Below are positions 34,501 through 45,718 of a stretch of 64,000 bases of DNA, one piece after another. Each line of letters begins with the position of its first letter. Within the stretch, counting starts at the first letter, position 1. The notes beneath the pieces are model-generated. The model searched no databases, was not told the origin of the DNA, and saw only the letters and a list, made by a program, of their open reading frames with translations. The position numbers and the translations under genes were made by a program. The DNA lies in contig JAOCPU010000016.1 in the NCBI GenBank assembly GCA_035772785.1, positions 62,001 to 126,000 of the forward strand, written 5' to 3'. Origin of the DNA: Phlebiopsis flavidoalba. Taxonomy: Eukaryota; Basidiomycota; Agaricomycetes; Polyporales; Phanerochaetaceae.

Positions 34501-35535
34501 GCACACGCGGCTTTATCAAGTGGCGTACTCACGAAACGTTCGTTTGAATATACCTCGGCGCCTTGACTCCCCGCCCTTTCAACATGACTGCTGCCGTGTT
34601 CGGGAAACTAGAAACACGGCGTCGACAACACCGGATATCGGGTCGGAAACGAATAATAGGGCAAGTTCTGCTCGTTGTCTTGCGCGCAGTTTGGCCTTCT
34701 TGCTTATTCAGGCGGCATCGGACCTGCTTAACTGCTATCAATCATGACACTGCAATCCTTGTATTGGGTATATCGATCCTGCTGTCGTGACCGGAATACG
34801 TGCGCTCGTTGTGTCGTGCCGTGGCTGAGAGCTTGTGCCGAGAATACAGTGAAATTACGATGGTGAGGCCTCAGAGGTCGCAACTCATCAATATACACAG
34901 CTGACAGCGACGTTGTACAGCGGGCGTCCTAGCGATCCATATTTACAAGTACATCCGGGTAGCAGTCGGAGAGAAACAGCACGAATAGACAATACTACAA
35001 CGAAGGTGAGGAGTTCAGCGGTCAGGGCGTATGCGTTCCACATATGCTTATAGTACGCCAGCGCTCCGACGTGACGTTGCGCACATAGGCAGCATTCATA
35101 CGTCTCCTCGTCTTGGGAGCACGTCGTCCGCGCCGGTGGAGCGTTTTCGTTCTCGCGTTTCCCGTACGCAGGCTTGCGGGGCTTTGCGGGCCTCCTTCCT
35201 CATTGTTCGGTTGCGGGTTCTGTGCAGGAGCGGAAGATGCGCCCGACCGTGAGGCTTGGGAGGTTCGTGTGGGATACGTCGGGGTTGGTAGGCATCAGTA
35301 CGTGTTTTCCAGCAGCCTTTCATTCACATTCAGCCGTCTGAAAAAATATCTTGCTCAGTACAGGAGATAAAATACGATATTCATACTTGCACCCACTTAG
35401 ATGGTTGCAATGATTGTCCGACGGCCACGCTTAACGACGTGAGTCTTGCATATTGCCTCTGAATCGGCACCTGAGCGTGTATACCCCTTCACACGAGGGA
35501 AGCTAGCCGTCCCCTCCGCTAGAAGTATTTGTGGA
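31501..35535. other. Gene-poor 4-kb region
   Basis: Only short open frames on both strands, without recognisable families. The 137-residue frame at 34153-34566 begins with a hydrophobic stretch but looks like nothing known. Around 34.10-34.15 kb there is a TATA-like AT run (ATATATGATATATATATCG). Decayed mobile-element sequence is possible but I cannot identify any. No aminotransferase-like motif was found next to the A-T-TE gene. Confidence 0.4.
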
Positions 35536-36172
35536 TGCCGCGCTCAGTAGTCGGGGCGGGATTTTCGGCCACAGGACGGCAGGAAGAAGCAGCGAGGCTG
35601 ACCAACAGTAACTTCCTTCATTTCTTCCGCGCTGTAGCTTTGTTTAATTATAGACCCTACTCCAGGCTTTGGCACAAGCACCAGCGACGACGTTTGGACC
35701 TTGGCCACAGCCAGATGACGACGACGGGCGGCGACCTCGCTCCCAATGGGCATCCTTGCAGCAGTCTTCTTTGATGCCTCGCTGCAGAGAGTTAGATACG
35801 TCGGAGAGAAGCTTCCGAAACGCGGGCGGGGTTGTTTAATGGATATCGGTTCGCTGCCAGGTTGAGCTAGGCCACAGGGTCGTCGCGGGCTGCAGGGCGG
35901 CAAAGGGATGCGGTAGCACGCCGGTTTGGCCAAAGACATTCGTGAGATGACAATTGATTAGCAGTGATGAGAGAAAAGTCCATAATGGTTGGATGAGACG
36001 TCAAGTTTGGTAGAGGGGATTGCGATGATAGTAGTTCGGGACAGGTTGTGAGGAGGTTGTGGCGAACGGCCAGTGCGCTATAGCGTCGGGACACTGCGAA
36101 GGGGCGCGACGCGACGCGTTGACACGTGCTGCGGCTGACGCCGAGAGGCACAGAATTGACGATAGGCAGCAT
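35536..36172 (-). CDS. Possible mitochondrially targeted protein, uncharacterised
   Basis: A minus-strand frame starts MLPIVNSVPLGVSRSTCQRV at 36172. It is rich in Arg, Ser and hydroxylated residues and poor in acidic ones, like a mitochondrial presequence. Open frames continue, with one shift, through ACYRIPLPPCSPRRP, FGSFSPTYLTLCSEASKK and SAEEMKEVTVGQPRCFF. No family is recognised, and the downstream part may contain introns I could not place. It lies divergently from PUF6, 428 bp apart. Confidence 0.25.
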
Positions 36173-36600
36173 GTGTAAGTATACTTATACGTACTTCAAC
36201 CTACTCTTCAAACTACTCTTCAATTGCATGTTTGATCATTTATTACAACCCATGGAGCGATGGCGAACAGAACTTTGCGGTTTTGATGTGAGCAGGTCAC
36301 GATAATTTAGCGCCAGATAATCAATTTAAGCAAGCCTTTGCAAAGTTAGAGAACTCAAAGACGTGCACAAAGAGGGGACCTCCTCCCCAAAAAAGATCCT
36401 ATGCGCTATACTCGACTCGTGGACGAATGCGGGCGGTATGACCTGAGTAGAAAGGCCTGTAAGCATCACAGCCAATCACTGTTTTGTGCGCCTAGCAAAT
36501 TTGAGATCGGGCGTAGATCTCACTTCCACTGGCTCGCCGAGAGTTCTCGCCTGCCTCCATCCGCCATCCTCTTTTACCCCCTCCACTCATCAACGGCACC

Positions 36601-39041
36601 ATGGTAGCAGTCGAAAAGCGAAAGTCAAAACGTAGCGCTGCTAGCCTTTCGGAGCCAAAAAGTAAGAAGGCTCGTGTAGAGAGCTCAACGGAGCCCACGA
36701 AAAGCTCTGCGGACAAGGGCAAGAAGCGTAGCCAGCCCGTGACACTGCCGCTCAAGGAAGAGAGCGATGAAACCTCAGACGAAGCCTCTGAGCAAGAGCT
36801 CGAGGAGGATGATGGGATGGACGTAGATGCGCCAGAGGAGGGGCCGTCCCAATCGGCGAAAGACCCTAACGGTACGTCGTTTAGATCACTATTTGTCTGC
36901 ATAGGACACTGACCGGAAGCTCAGCTGCGCGGGGAAAGCCACAAAGCACAAAAGGCACTGCTAGAACAACGCCGTGCGGCGAAACCCCACTCCGCCCTAC
37001 TCACCGAAGCCAAGCAAGCTTGGTCGCTCGCCCGCCAGAAAAATATCACGAAGCAAGAGCGGACCAAACATATCAACTCCCTCATGGATGTCGTTCGTGG
37101 AAAAGTCAAAGGACATTGTCTTCAAGCACGATGCTAGCAGGATAGTGCAGACTGTTTGTCAAGTACGGTGTGTTGGCAGAAGGAGAGAAACGAAATTGCC
37201 GTAGAGCTGAAAGGCAAGTACAAGGACCTCGCGCAGAATAAGTACTCGAAGGTAAATTTCATCACAAAAACCTCTATGATTGGTGGCTCATCAATGATCA
37301 CTAGTTCCTCATCACTAAACTTATACGTCTCTGTCCGACACATCGAACCTCAATATTGCCAAGAGTTCCAGGGCTCGGTTATGCGCCTACTCTTGCACCG
37401 AGAGGCGTCGAGCGTCTTGGCAGATGCATTTGAGCTCTACGCTAACGCGTACGAGCGATCCATATTGCTCAAGGACTTCTACGGCAAGGAGGCTACACTC
37501 TTCTCTTTGACTGCCGGAAGCGACGAAGAGAAGGAAAAGTCGAAGAATGGGTTTGAAAGGCGTTTTGGAGGGTGCAGATAAGGAGCGGCGAAGACGTGTG
37601 ATGAACTCTGTCAAGGAAAACTTGACCAACATGTAAGTCTGGGTTTTTGTCACTCCTCCGTCCACGCATTGAAACTCCATGCCAGCTTCAACAACTCGGA
37701 CAAGGGTGCAGTGTCGCATGCTATAGTGCATCGTGTACTGTGGGAATATCTCAACTACCGTCAACGACGTCGAAGATGCGCGCTGAGCGGGACAAGCTGC
37801 GGAGAGACATGTTCGAGATGTACGTCCTCCGCATTTGAGGATGCCCATTTCCCCTCCCCTTCTGACAAACTCACATGCTGGCAGATGTCAAGAAGTTCTT
37901 GCCGAGATGGTACATACGAAAGACGTCCGGAAGCCGCGTTGTTCGCGAGTTCATTGCGCAAGGGTACTGCCAAAGTACGTGCACTTCGACGCTGGGTCAT
38001 CTATTATCTGACCGCGTTTCCAGGACAGAAAGCACATCGTCAAGGCTATCAAAACCGCATGTAGAACGTATGTGCAAAGACGATGAAGCGCAATTAGTCC
38101 TGTTCACCGCGCTCGATATCATCGAGTTCGTCCTCTCTCGACATCCGTGCACTCCCCATCACTTACATCATTCACAGCGATACGAAGTTGACCGCGAAGT
38201 CGCTCGGTGGCAGACATAGTTGCTGCTGCTCAAGAACTGTACACCTCTTCCCAGGGTCGCCGATCCCTCATTTACCTTGTCTCGCCGCGAACGCGAAGAC
38301 ATTTCACACCAGCTCAGGTCTTAGTCACCGCTTACGACATCTACGCTGTTTGTCTTCTAAGCGAGTTATGAGTAGATCGCGCTTCTAGCCGAGACGGACT
38401 CAATACGAGCCCAGACGAGCAAAAAAGACGAAAGTCTTCGTACAGAAGAAATCAGGAAAGCTGCGAGCGAACCCTTACTCGCGTGGGTGGGCCGAACACG
38501 GGGCTACCGTGGCCCGGGATCCTGGCGGCAGTCTTGTTGTTGGAGAGATCATGCTCTACGCTGAAGGAGGTATGTAATCTGCCTTTTTGGATGAGCCCTC
38601 ATTGACCGCCCTTGTCACAGTCAAATCTGCATCGTCGAGCACACTCCTACAAACTCTCGCCTCTCCTTACCCGCAGATGAATCATCGGATCCTCATCTGA
38701 TTACACTCGCACATGCCTCTCGCCTTTACACAAAACTCTCCTCCAAGGTGGTCCCTTCTCCCATCAAACGAACACGATCACGCGGTCATCGTTATGGTCC
38801 CTCTCGAATTCGCGCTTCATTTCGTGAAGATAGTCGGAAAGGACAATACATTAGCAACAATGGCGAAGGGACGATGGCGCATTCGTTGTCGCGTGTGCTT
38901 TGCGAGCGGGCACAGGAGAGCGATGAGCTTAGGAAGGAGCTCAAGGGCTGGTTCGATGCGAAGGTGGTCAAAGAACTCCAAAAGGATAAGGACAGGCGTG
39001 GAAGGACGATGCTTTTGCAGCAGATTGCTACTCGCTTCTGA
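36601..39041 (+). CDS. PUF6: Pumilio-family nucleolar protein Puf6 (CPL domain)
   Basis: Puf6/PUM3-type proteins carry PUM repeats and a C-terminal CPL domain. In yeast Puf6 acts in 60S biogenesis and represses ASH1 mRNA. The start MVAVEKRKSKRSAASLSEPK (36601) is followed by a Lys/Glu-rich acidic region (EESDETSDEASEQELEEDDG) and an intron, then KAQKALLEQRRAAKPHSALL. PUM repeats: DIVFKHDASRIVQTV (37.1 kb), ELKGKYKDLAQNKYSK (37.2 kb), VMRLLLHREASSVLADAFEL (37.4 kb), KDGSRVVREFIAQG-like sequence (37.93 kb), AQLVLFTALDII (38.1 kb), LTAKSL (38.19 kb) and SQGRRSLIYLVSPR (38.25 kb). C-terminus RKELKGWFDAKVVKELQKDK and GRTMLLQQIATRF, stop 39039-39041. Several frame shifts are present in addition to short introns. 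Length about 670 residues, as in the family. Confidence 0.93.
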
Positions 39042-40600
39042 ATAGGGGTGCTTGGTTTAAATACTAACTTGCTTTCCTCTAATGTTGAATGTGTTTACGT
39101 TTTGAAATGACCAAAAACCTTGGTCTCAGGCGCGAAATCTCTGAGTTTTGGATGGCGCCAACTTGCAAGGCGGATCCCTGACCATCTCACATCAATGAGG
39201 GTTTCCTGTTCAGTGTCTCGTCAGCGAAATGACACGTCCACATTTCTGTCACGGTAATATAATTACTTAACATGTCTGGTCATGGAGCCGCCGTTGGTTC
39301 CTTGGGTTCCGTTTGGCCCTCAGATAGCCGCGCTCAAATGATACAGATTTGATGATATACGTCCATTTTATCGGTGGTATTATAGGGTATTGTCGACGGT
39401 GCTTGGCATTCGATCGTTACATCAAGTCTCGGTGTGTTTGGTCGCCGTGTTAGAAGCAGAGAGGCTCCGCTTACCAAACACAGTCCGAGGCGCGACAACC
39501 CTGCTATTGCAACGACCACCATATGCAAAGTCTATTCACAATCACATCACTATATCCATACCAACATATTTACTTCTCTATGATCTCTCTAGTGCATTTC
39601 TTTGCAGTGTCACAATGTCAAGATAGTGTCTGTCTCCGTCCATCAACACCACACCCAAGAGCAGCACAACAACCTCAGCTGGCTGTCTCCCACCGTCCGT
39701 TGTCTCTGTTCCGGTAGCCGTCCGGTCCCGTACTTGGACATCAACTATGCGCGTGTATGATACTACCCATTGAGCTATCATTAGTCCAATACGTTGTTCA
39801 CCTTGAGCTACCGGGCACAGTGTTCCTCTGAGCAAAATGGCAATCGCCATTGGCAATCCAAGAACGCAAATCGCCTGCAAGGTATGCAGTGCAGCTAATC
39901 TTAAAAGCTTTGATAGGGCTAATCCTTTTCGAGGATACTATACAGGCTTGGGATTACCCAGCCTCGACAGGCGTCAGAAACACCCGAGATCCAAACCGTC
40001 TCGCTCCAGTTCACACTACGCCATGGCCACATTGATCGACTTACCAACTGAACACTCGGTATGCTCAGAGTCCCTGCTATGAATGGGAATTGGTGGAAGT
40101 GAGGTGCTTACCGCTGAGGCACGTAGGATTGAGACCCTTTGGGTGAATTTGACGGATTGCGGGTTCGATCACAAGGGGGGTGTGACAAGACGTAAGTTCT
40201 CCATTATCATACACGCCATAACTCAAGATCTCCACGCAGATATCCAACTACATGTCTTCCTTATTCCCCTCCCTATCTATCGCTGTCGATTCTCTACATG
40301 CGAACCTGCTACGCGAAAATCGACCTACATGCTTTGCCTCCTGACCGAAGGTCGCACGATCTCTCGGCTTAAACTCTCCTCGCGTCACAAGCATGATCTG
40401 TAAAACGACTTTCTGCACAGGATGCGCTCCTGTGCCTGGCGTCCCACTCGGCGGCATCATGATGCAGAGAAGAACGTTCGTGGCTCCCACATTGAACTAC
40501 TCCCGGGAGCGAGGCCGCGTGCTCAGCCGTTCAGGTTTGCTATTAAATGGTACGTCCTACCCACACGATAACTGCTGGAACTTTCTCATACTCACAAGCC
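39042..40600. other. Intergenic, nothing firmly recognised
   Basis: Short frames only. Two tRNA-like fragments (about 39.77 and 40.16 kb) do not fold into complete tRNAs. The last part should hold the promoter of the first phytase-like gene. Confidence 0.4.
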
Positions 40601-42562
40601 ATGCGGGGCAGTTCGCAGCTCTTCTCGCGATTATCACGTTGCTTGCGACCTTCGGCGCAGCAAGTCCGACCGGAGATTCAGACACTACACCTGATCCATC
40701 CTTGGCATTCTCAACTCAGGCTGCTTGGCAAGACGTTCATCAATAAAGTGGGTCTCATATTGCTGCATGCTCATACTGACTAATTGTTAAACCAGGGCTT
40801 GGTGGGATTTGGCCTGATCCCTTCTAACTTCCGAGAGTCCACGGGTAAGCCTCAGTTCAGCATGTGAACGTCATCGCTAAATCATGTTTATAGGCGATAC
40901 TCTAGGCGGTATTGGGAGAGCGCAATCGCACTCAGGCCTGGTTCTTCAAGGCGAACAGAGACGGTACATTCTCGGGTAAGGTCGAACTCAACAAAACACC
41001 TTATAGCCTCACCTTACACCCCACAGGAACCCTTGTTGTGCAGCCAGATCGCGGCTTCAAATGTGTATGTTTTCTATCATAACCCCACGGAGTTAAGAAA
41101 AACTCATCTTATTTTGCAGTTTATCTACCATCAACTACCAGGGGCGTCAGCACGATATCGATTTTGTTCTCAGACCCTATTACGGTGCCGCCAACAAGAC
41201 CTTCAATGAAAGCCAAGAAACTCTGAGTGTCACCTATAAGCAAACACTCCTATACAAAGATCGATTCGCAGTGAAGACCACGGGATTGGACCCACTTGGT
41301 GTACGCCATGCAGAGCTCGGATTTCCCTTGGTCGCAATCGCAGATCCTGTCGTGCCAATTCCGAACAGCTCTTTCTCCCACCTCAGCATGGATAACGAAG
41401 GTCTCGTAGTGAACGACGATGGAACGTGAGTGGCGGTTGAGCTTATTCAATGGGTGTACTGAATTCGCCTATAGGTTCTGGGTGAGCGACGAGTACGGAC
41501 CCTACGTGTACCGCCTTCGATGCTTTTGGGAATTTGCTCCAAGCCATTCAACACCCGCCGCTATCCTGCCCCGAATCGACGAAAAAGTCAACTTTACATC
41601 TGTTAGTGGGCCGGACACAGGTCGTGTGGGAAACCAAGGTGAGGTCTTCGCGAACTTCTAATGGACACGATGCTAATTTTGTCCTGACACGAGGTTTCGA
41701 ATGTCTCACGGTTGACAAACTCCAGACAGGTTCTTTGGACAATGCTCCAATCTGCGACTGTCCAGGATGGAGGAGACTCCAAAACGACGTCTCGTTACAC
41801 ACGCTTGCTCGCGTACGACATCAAGCTACCCCTCTTGAAGAGACCAAATCTTGTTGCGGAGTACGTTGTGCGCTTCCGCAGAGCAAGAAGAACAAAACCT
41901 TCGCGTCAAGTGAGATTCACTTCGTGAGCGAAGGCGTGTTCTTGGTCTTGTCCAGGGATGGAAACGGACAACGGAGATGACGACTCCAAGTCAGATTACA
42001 AGTAAGGATCAGGAGCCTCCCTTACTGATCTCCCACTGACGAACAGCAACTTTTAGAGGGATCGACCTGGTTGTGATCGGTGATGCGACGGACATCCACG
42101 GTTCGAAATTTGACGATCCTCAAAACCCTATCGCCGTTGGCGGGGTTTTGAATGATCAGATCAAGCCTGCGACATACATCCCATTCGTGAATATGTTGAA
42201 CTCGACTCAACTTGGTCGTTTCGGCCTTCACAATGGTAAGTGTGTAGCCCCGACTAAACTTCGCTGAACTTAACACACCGTTATAGGCGATCCCGTTTGA
42301 TGCAACTTTGATCGATGGCAAATGGGAGAGCATTGCACTTGCCCCTGTAGGGGACCCTAAGTTTCCCCACGATTTCTTCTTGTTCACTGCTGTGAGTACT
42401 ATCACGCCGAATGCAGCTCCTCTCTGACAATACTTCGTCTTCAAGGCGGACAATGACTTCATCACCACAGACGGAATATCCCTCGGAGTTCCGTACAATG
42501 CAGGACTCGACAACGACAACCAGTTCCTCGTGTACAGGGTGACGCTCCCCACAGCATCGTAG
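40601..42562 (+). CDS. Secreted phytase-like protein (esterase-like activity of phytase family), copy 1
   Basis: PF13449-type beta-propeller-like secreted protein; the substrate is unknown, and activity on phosphoesters is only inferred from the family name. The start MRGSSQL (40601) leads, after a one-base shift, into the hydrophobic signal sequence ALLAIITLLATFGAA. Then TFINK, an intron, GLVGFGLIPSNFRESTG, DTLGGIG, GTLVVQPDRGF, NYQGRQHDIDFVLRPYYGAA, GVRHAELGFPLVAIADP, MDNEGLVVNDDGT, an intron, FWVSDEYGPYVYR, RVGNQ, GFECLTVD, LWTMLQSATVQDGGDSK, ARYTRLLAYDIK-like sequence, IHFVSEGVFLVLSRDGNGQ, KGIDLVVIGDATDIHGSKFD, TQLGRFGLHNG, KWESIALAPVGDPKFPHDFF, ADNDFITTDGISLGVPYNAG, FLVYRVTLPTAS, stop 42560-42562. 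It forms a tandem pair with the next gene. Confidence 0.87.
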
Positions 42563-43270
42563 ATAACCGATTCTTCCGAAGCTCGGCACGTATCCGAGCC
42601 CATTTGACAATCAAATCCTACAAACAGCAACAGTGTATGTTTGTTGCGCTCTGAGGGTCACAGGTGGAGACAAGAAGTCCCGATGCACCCAAGCTGGGCC
42701 GGGCAGAGATTGGACCTTTGGAAAGGCATGCGCACGTTCATGAAATGGACCCTTGTGGGTCCAGTACTGCCATCAGAGATTTTTCCAAAACACATTTCTC
42801 TCAAGTTTCCCATCAGGGTGCAGACACACACGCATGGTCTCTCGTGTGACAGCCCTTGGCCTGCCTGTTCTCCAACGTCCCTCCATTCAGGACCAGCTGG
42901 TGCCGTCGCGGCATGCGCGAAGTCAGCTCGGATTATCATAGGCTCATTCAAGTGGAAGTGCGGCGTCGTCCGCATGGTGTGTGATGTCAGAAGACATACA
43001 GGTGTGGAGGCATTATTAGAAAAATTCAGCGGCTAACACTGATCCTTGACTTCTCCAGTCTTCTAAGTCCGCTTTTTATAGCGCAAAGCACGCGGATGGG
43101 CTGGGACGAAGAGCTCTGCCTACATCTCAACATCAGCATCCGAGGATGGACTTACGAACGTGTCAAGTCTCTTGGAAGAATAAACTCAACGACCTGCTCT
43201 AGGGTATAAATATACACACACAGCAAGCATATGGTCAACACGTACGGAAAACCCCTCCTACCCGTGCATC
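42563..43270 (+). promoter_or_regulatory. Intergenic and promoter between the phytase-like tandem copies
   Basis: About 700 bp without its own gene. A clear TATAAATA at 43205-43212 is 59-66 bp upstream of the ATG at 43271. Confidence 0.6.
43205..43212 (+). promoter_or_regulatory. TATA box of phytase-like copy 2
   Basis: TATAAATA in an otherwise mixed sequence, correctly placed for the gene starting at 43271. Confidence 0.65.
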
Positions 43271-45256
43271 ATGGTTCGGCTGGCCTTTCTCCTTCCGTTC
43301 GTCACAGCGGCTGTGTCCTTCGCCAGTCCGTTGGTCGCACGAGCAGAGCCGGACCCGTCGCTTTTTCACGTCTGTAACGATTGATGGGCAGACGTTCATC
43401 AATAAGGTGTGGCGATGCATCGAGAGTATGATACGCGGCAACTCAACCTCATCGTTCTAGGGTCTCATCGCTTTCGGACTTATTCCTGCGAATTTCACCG
43501 AATCCACTGGTACTACGAAAAGTGTTCATGTTGAGAAATTGTGAGATACCCCGTTTACAATCGGTCTACTTAGGTGACACCCTTGGTGGCATCGGTAGTG
43601 CGATTGGTCTAAAGCCCGGGTCATTTGTCGCGAACTCGGATGGATCTTTCACCGGTAAGCTCTACCTTGGAGTTGCGCATGTCCTACTCACAGATTGTGC
43701 TATAGGCACTATCGTCGCTCAGCCCGATCGTGGATTCAATGTGTTGTGAGTAAACCACCACCCAACACTGGACGCAAGGTATGTTCAAATTCTTCGCCAG
43801 CGATGGCACAGTCGACTACCAAGGGCGCACAACATCAAATCGATTTCATCTTGAACCCATATACAGCACCGCGGCGTTGTCATTTACGGCTGCCCAGCAA
43901 ACTCTCAAGCTGACTTACAAGAATACGCTACTCTAGCACCGGGAAAGGAAGGAAACACACCAAAACTACTGGTCTCGATGCGGGCGGCGTCCGTGCGGCT
44001 GAGTCGGGGCTTCCCCACTGACCCTCTTGCGGATCCTGAGATGCCTATTCCGAGCAAGAAAGACAACAGGCTGACTTTGGATCTTGAGGGTTTGGCCCTC
44101 AACGCGGATGGAACGTACGTGAAGCACTTTGTACGAACACAGTCACTGTTCTGACTTGCCATGGGCACCAGATCCTGGGTAAGCGACGAATACGGTCCAT
44201 ACGTCTACCGTTTCGATGCGAATGGCGCTCTCATACAAACCATACAACCTCCCGATGCGATCGTCCCCTTGACTGACGGGACGTCGACTTCACAGGGGAC
44301 GATGATCCCGATACTGGACGCGAAGCAATAAAGGTCAGCGGCTTTCTAGCTAATACCACACGCCGTGTTTTGACATTGGAATATCCTCAGGCTTCGAGTG
44401 TCTCACCGTCGACGAGTCAACAAATACACTTTGGGTTATGCTTCAAGCTGCTACCATTCAGGACGGCGGAAACAAGAAGAAGAACGCACGATACACTCGT
44501 CTTTTATCGTACGATATCTCGTCACCCTCAACATCCAGGCCAACTCTCACAGCGGAGTACATCGTACCTCTCCCACTCGACTCTGACGACAAGGCTCTCG
44601 GCGCGAGCGAGATTTCCTTTGTCAGCGAGAACCTATTCCTCGTGTTGGCTCGCGACAGCAACGGGCACGGTGGAGATGCGACGGAGTCCGAGTACAAGTG
44701 AGTACAATCCGCTAGAGAACCCGGATAGTGGTACTCATGGTGGTCTAGGGGAATCGACTTGGTGGACATCAGCTCTGCAACCAACATCGCGGGGTCAAAG
44801 TTCGACAGTCACAAAAACGCTATTGCTCCCAAGGGTAACCTCGACAGCAGCGTAACACCTGCAGTGTACACTCCATTCGTGAGCCTCGTGAACACGACAC
44901 AGCTTGCGCGATTTGGTCTTCACGAATGGTGTGTGCTACGGTTATTTTGCTGTGTAGCTGCCGTCTGATGTTCTCACCAGGCGATCCGTCTGACGCAACT
45001 CTCATTGATGCCAAGTGGGAGAGTATTTGCACTGGTATCTGCGAGCGACAGTCAATTTCCTCATGACTTTTTTCCTCTTCACAGTCGTACGTATTTCATC
45101 TGCTCTACTAGCCCGATCAACAGCTCATTATGTTACAGGCCGACAACGACTTTTTGACTACCGATGGTATCTCAGTAGGGCACGCCGTACAACGCAGGAA
45201 TCGATGTCGACACGCAATTCATGGTATGGCGCGTGACGCTACCTACCAAGGAGTAG
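43271..45256 (+). CDS. Secreted phytase-like protein, copy 2
   Basis: Paralogue of the preceding gene with the same block order. The signal peptide is MVRLAFLLPFVTAAVSFASP (43271). Then GQTFINK, an intron, GLIAFGLIPANFTESTG, an intron, DTLGGIGSAIGLKPGSFVAN, SDGSFTG, an intron, TIVAQPDRGFNVL, DYQGRT, FTAAQQTLKLTYKNTLL, GLALNADGT-like sequence, an intron, SWVSDEYGPYVYRFDANG, GFECLTVDESTNTLWVMLQA, ATIQDGGNKKKNARYTRLLS, EYIVPLPLDSDDKALG, ASEISFVSENLFLVLARDSN, KGIDLVDISSATNIAGSKFD, TQLARFGLH, KWESI, FPHDFFLFT, ADNDFLTTDGIS, and the end VWRVTLPTKE, stop 45254-45256. Intron positions coincide with copy 1, indicating DNA-level tandem duplication. At least four one-base shifts. PF13449-type family; the enzymatic role is not established from sequence. 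Confidence 0.87.
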
Positions 45257-45718
45257 AGTTCTATATAGTATGGCAGACGTTTTGAGCATTAGAGTGACAC
45301 GTCTCTCGTTTACAAAAGAGTTAGTGACATGGTTGTTACGTGTACGAGGAGAAAATGGAAGGTATCATGCTACTAGGAGTTATCGCGAGAGGGATGGTGT
45401 GGATTATCATGCAGGTATTTGTGGACAGCTTTCCCAACGCTGCGCACACTTGTTACTATCCGACCACTCGATCTCCTCAAGGCCAGAGAAAGCTTTGCGA
45501 AGATTCTTGCAAATTTGCTTGACCTGATCTGGATGGAGCTGCCTGGGCTGGATGTTCCGGCCTATTCGCCTCGTAAAACCGGCCCACGGGGAAGTCTCGA
45601 AGTTGAAGAAAGCTCGCTCATCAAAGGAGTCCAACTTGAGCCCGCTATTGAGCACGTTCAGGGCGTTTTAGCTGCGGGCAAGCCTTCCTTGAGGTAAAGG
45701 TCAGATCTTTTGCTCGCT
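45257..45718. other. Convergent intergenic space
   Basis: Between the phytase-like copy 2 and the F-box-like gene. Nothing recognised. Confidence 0.4.

Noticed and set aside
34153..34566. 137-residue plus-strand protein with a hydrophobic N-terminus
   Set aside because: No family resemblance, no neighbouring exons, no promoter signal; left as unresolved gene-poor sequence.
36492..36902. Minus-strand Ser-rich frame opposite PUF6
   Set aside because: It is the complement of the acidic N-terminal region of PUF6.
39735..39815. tRNA-like fragment on the minus strand (TAGCTCAATGGGTAG)
   Set aside because: It resembles a D-arm, but the D-stem does not pair and no anticodon or T-arm follows at the right distance.
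40083..40195. tRNA-like GCGGGTTCGATC
   Set aside because: The T-loop-like sequence has an imperfect stem, and there is no acceptor stem or D-arm upstream.
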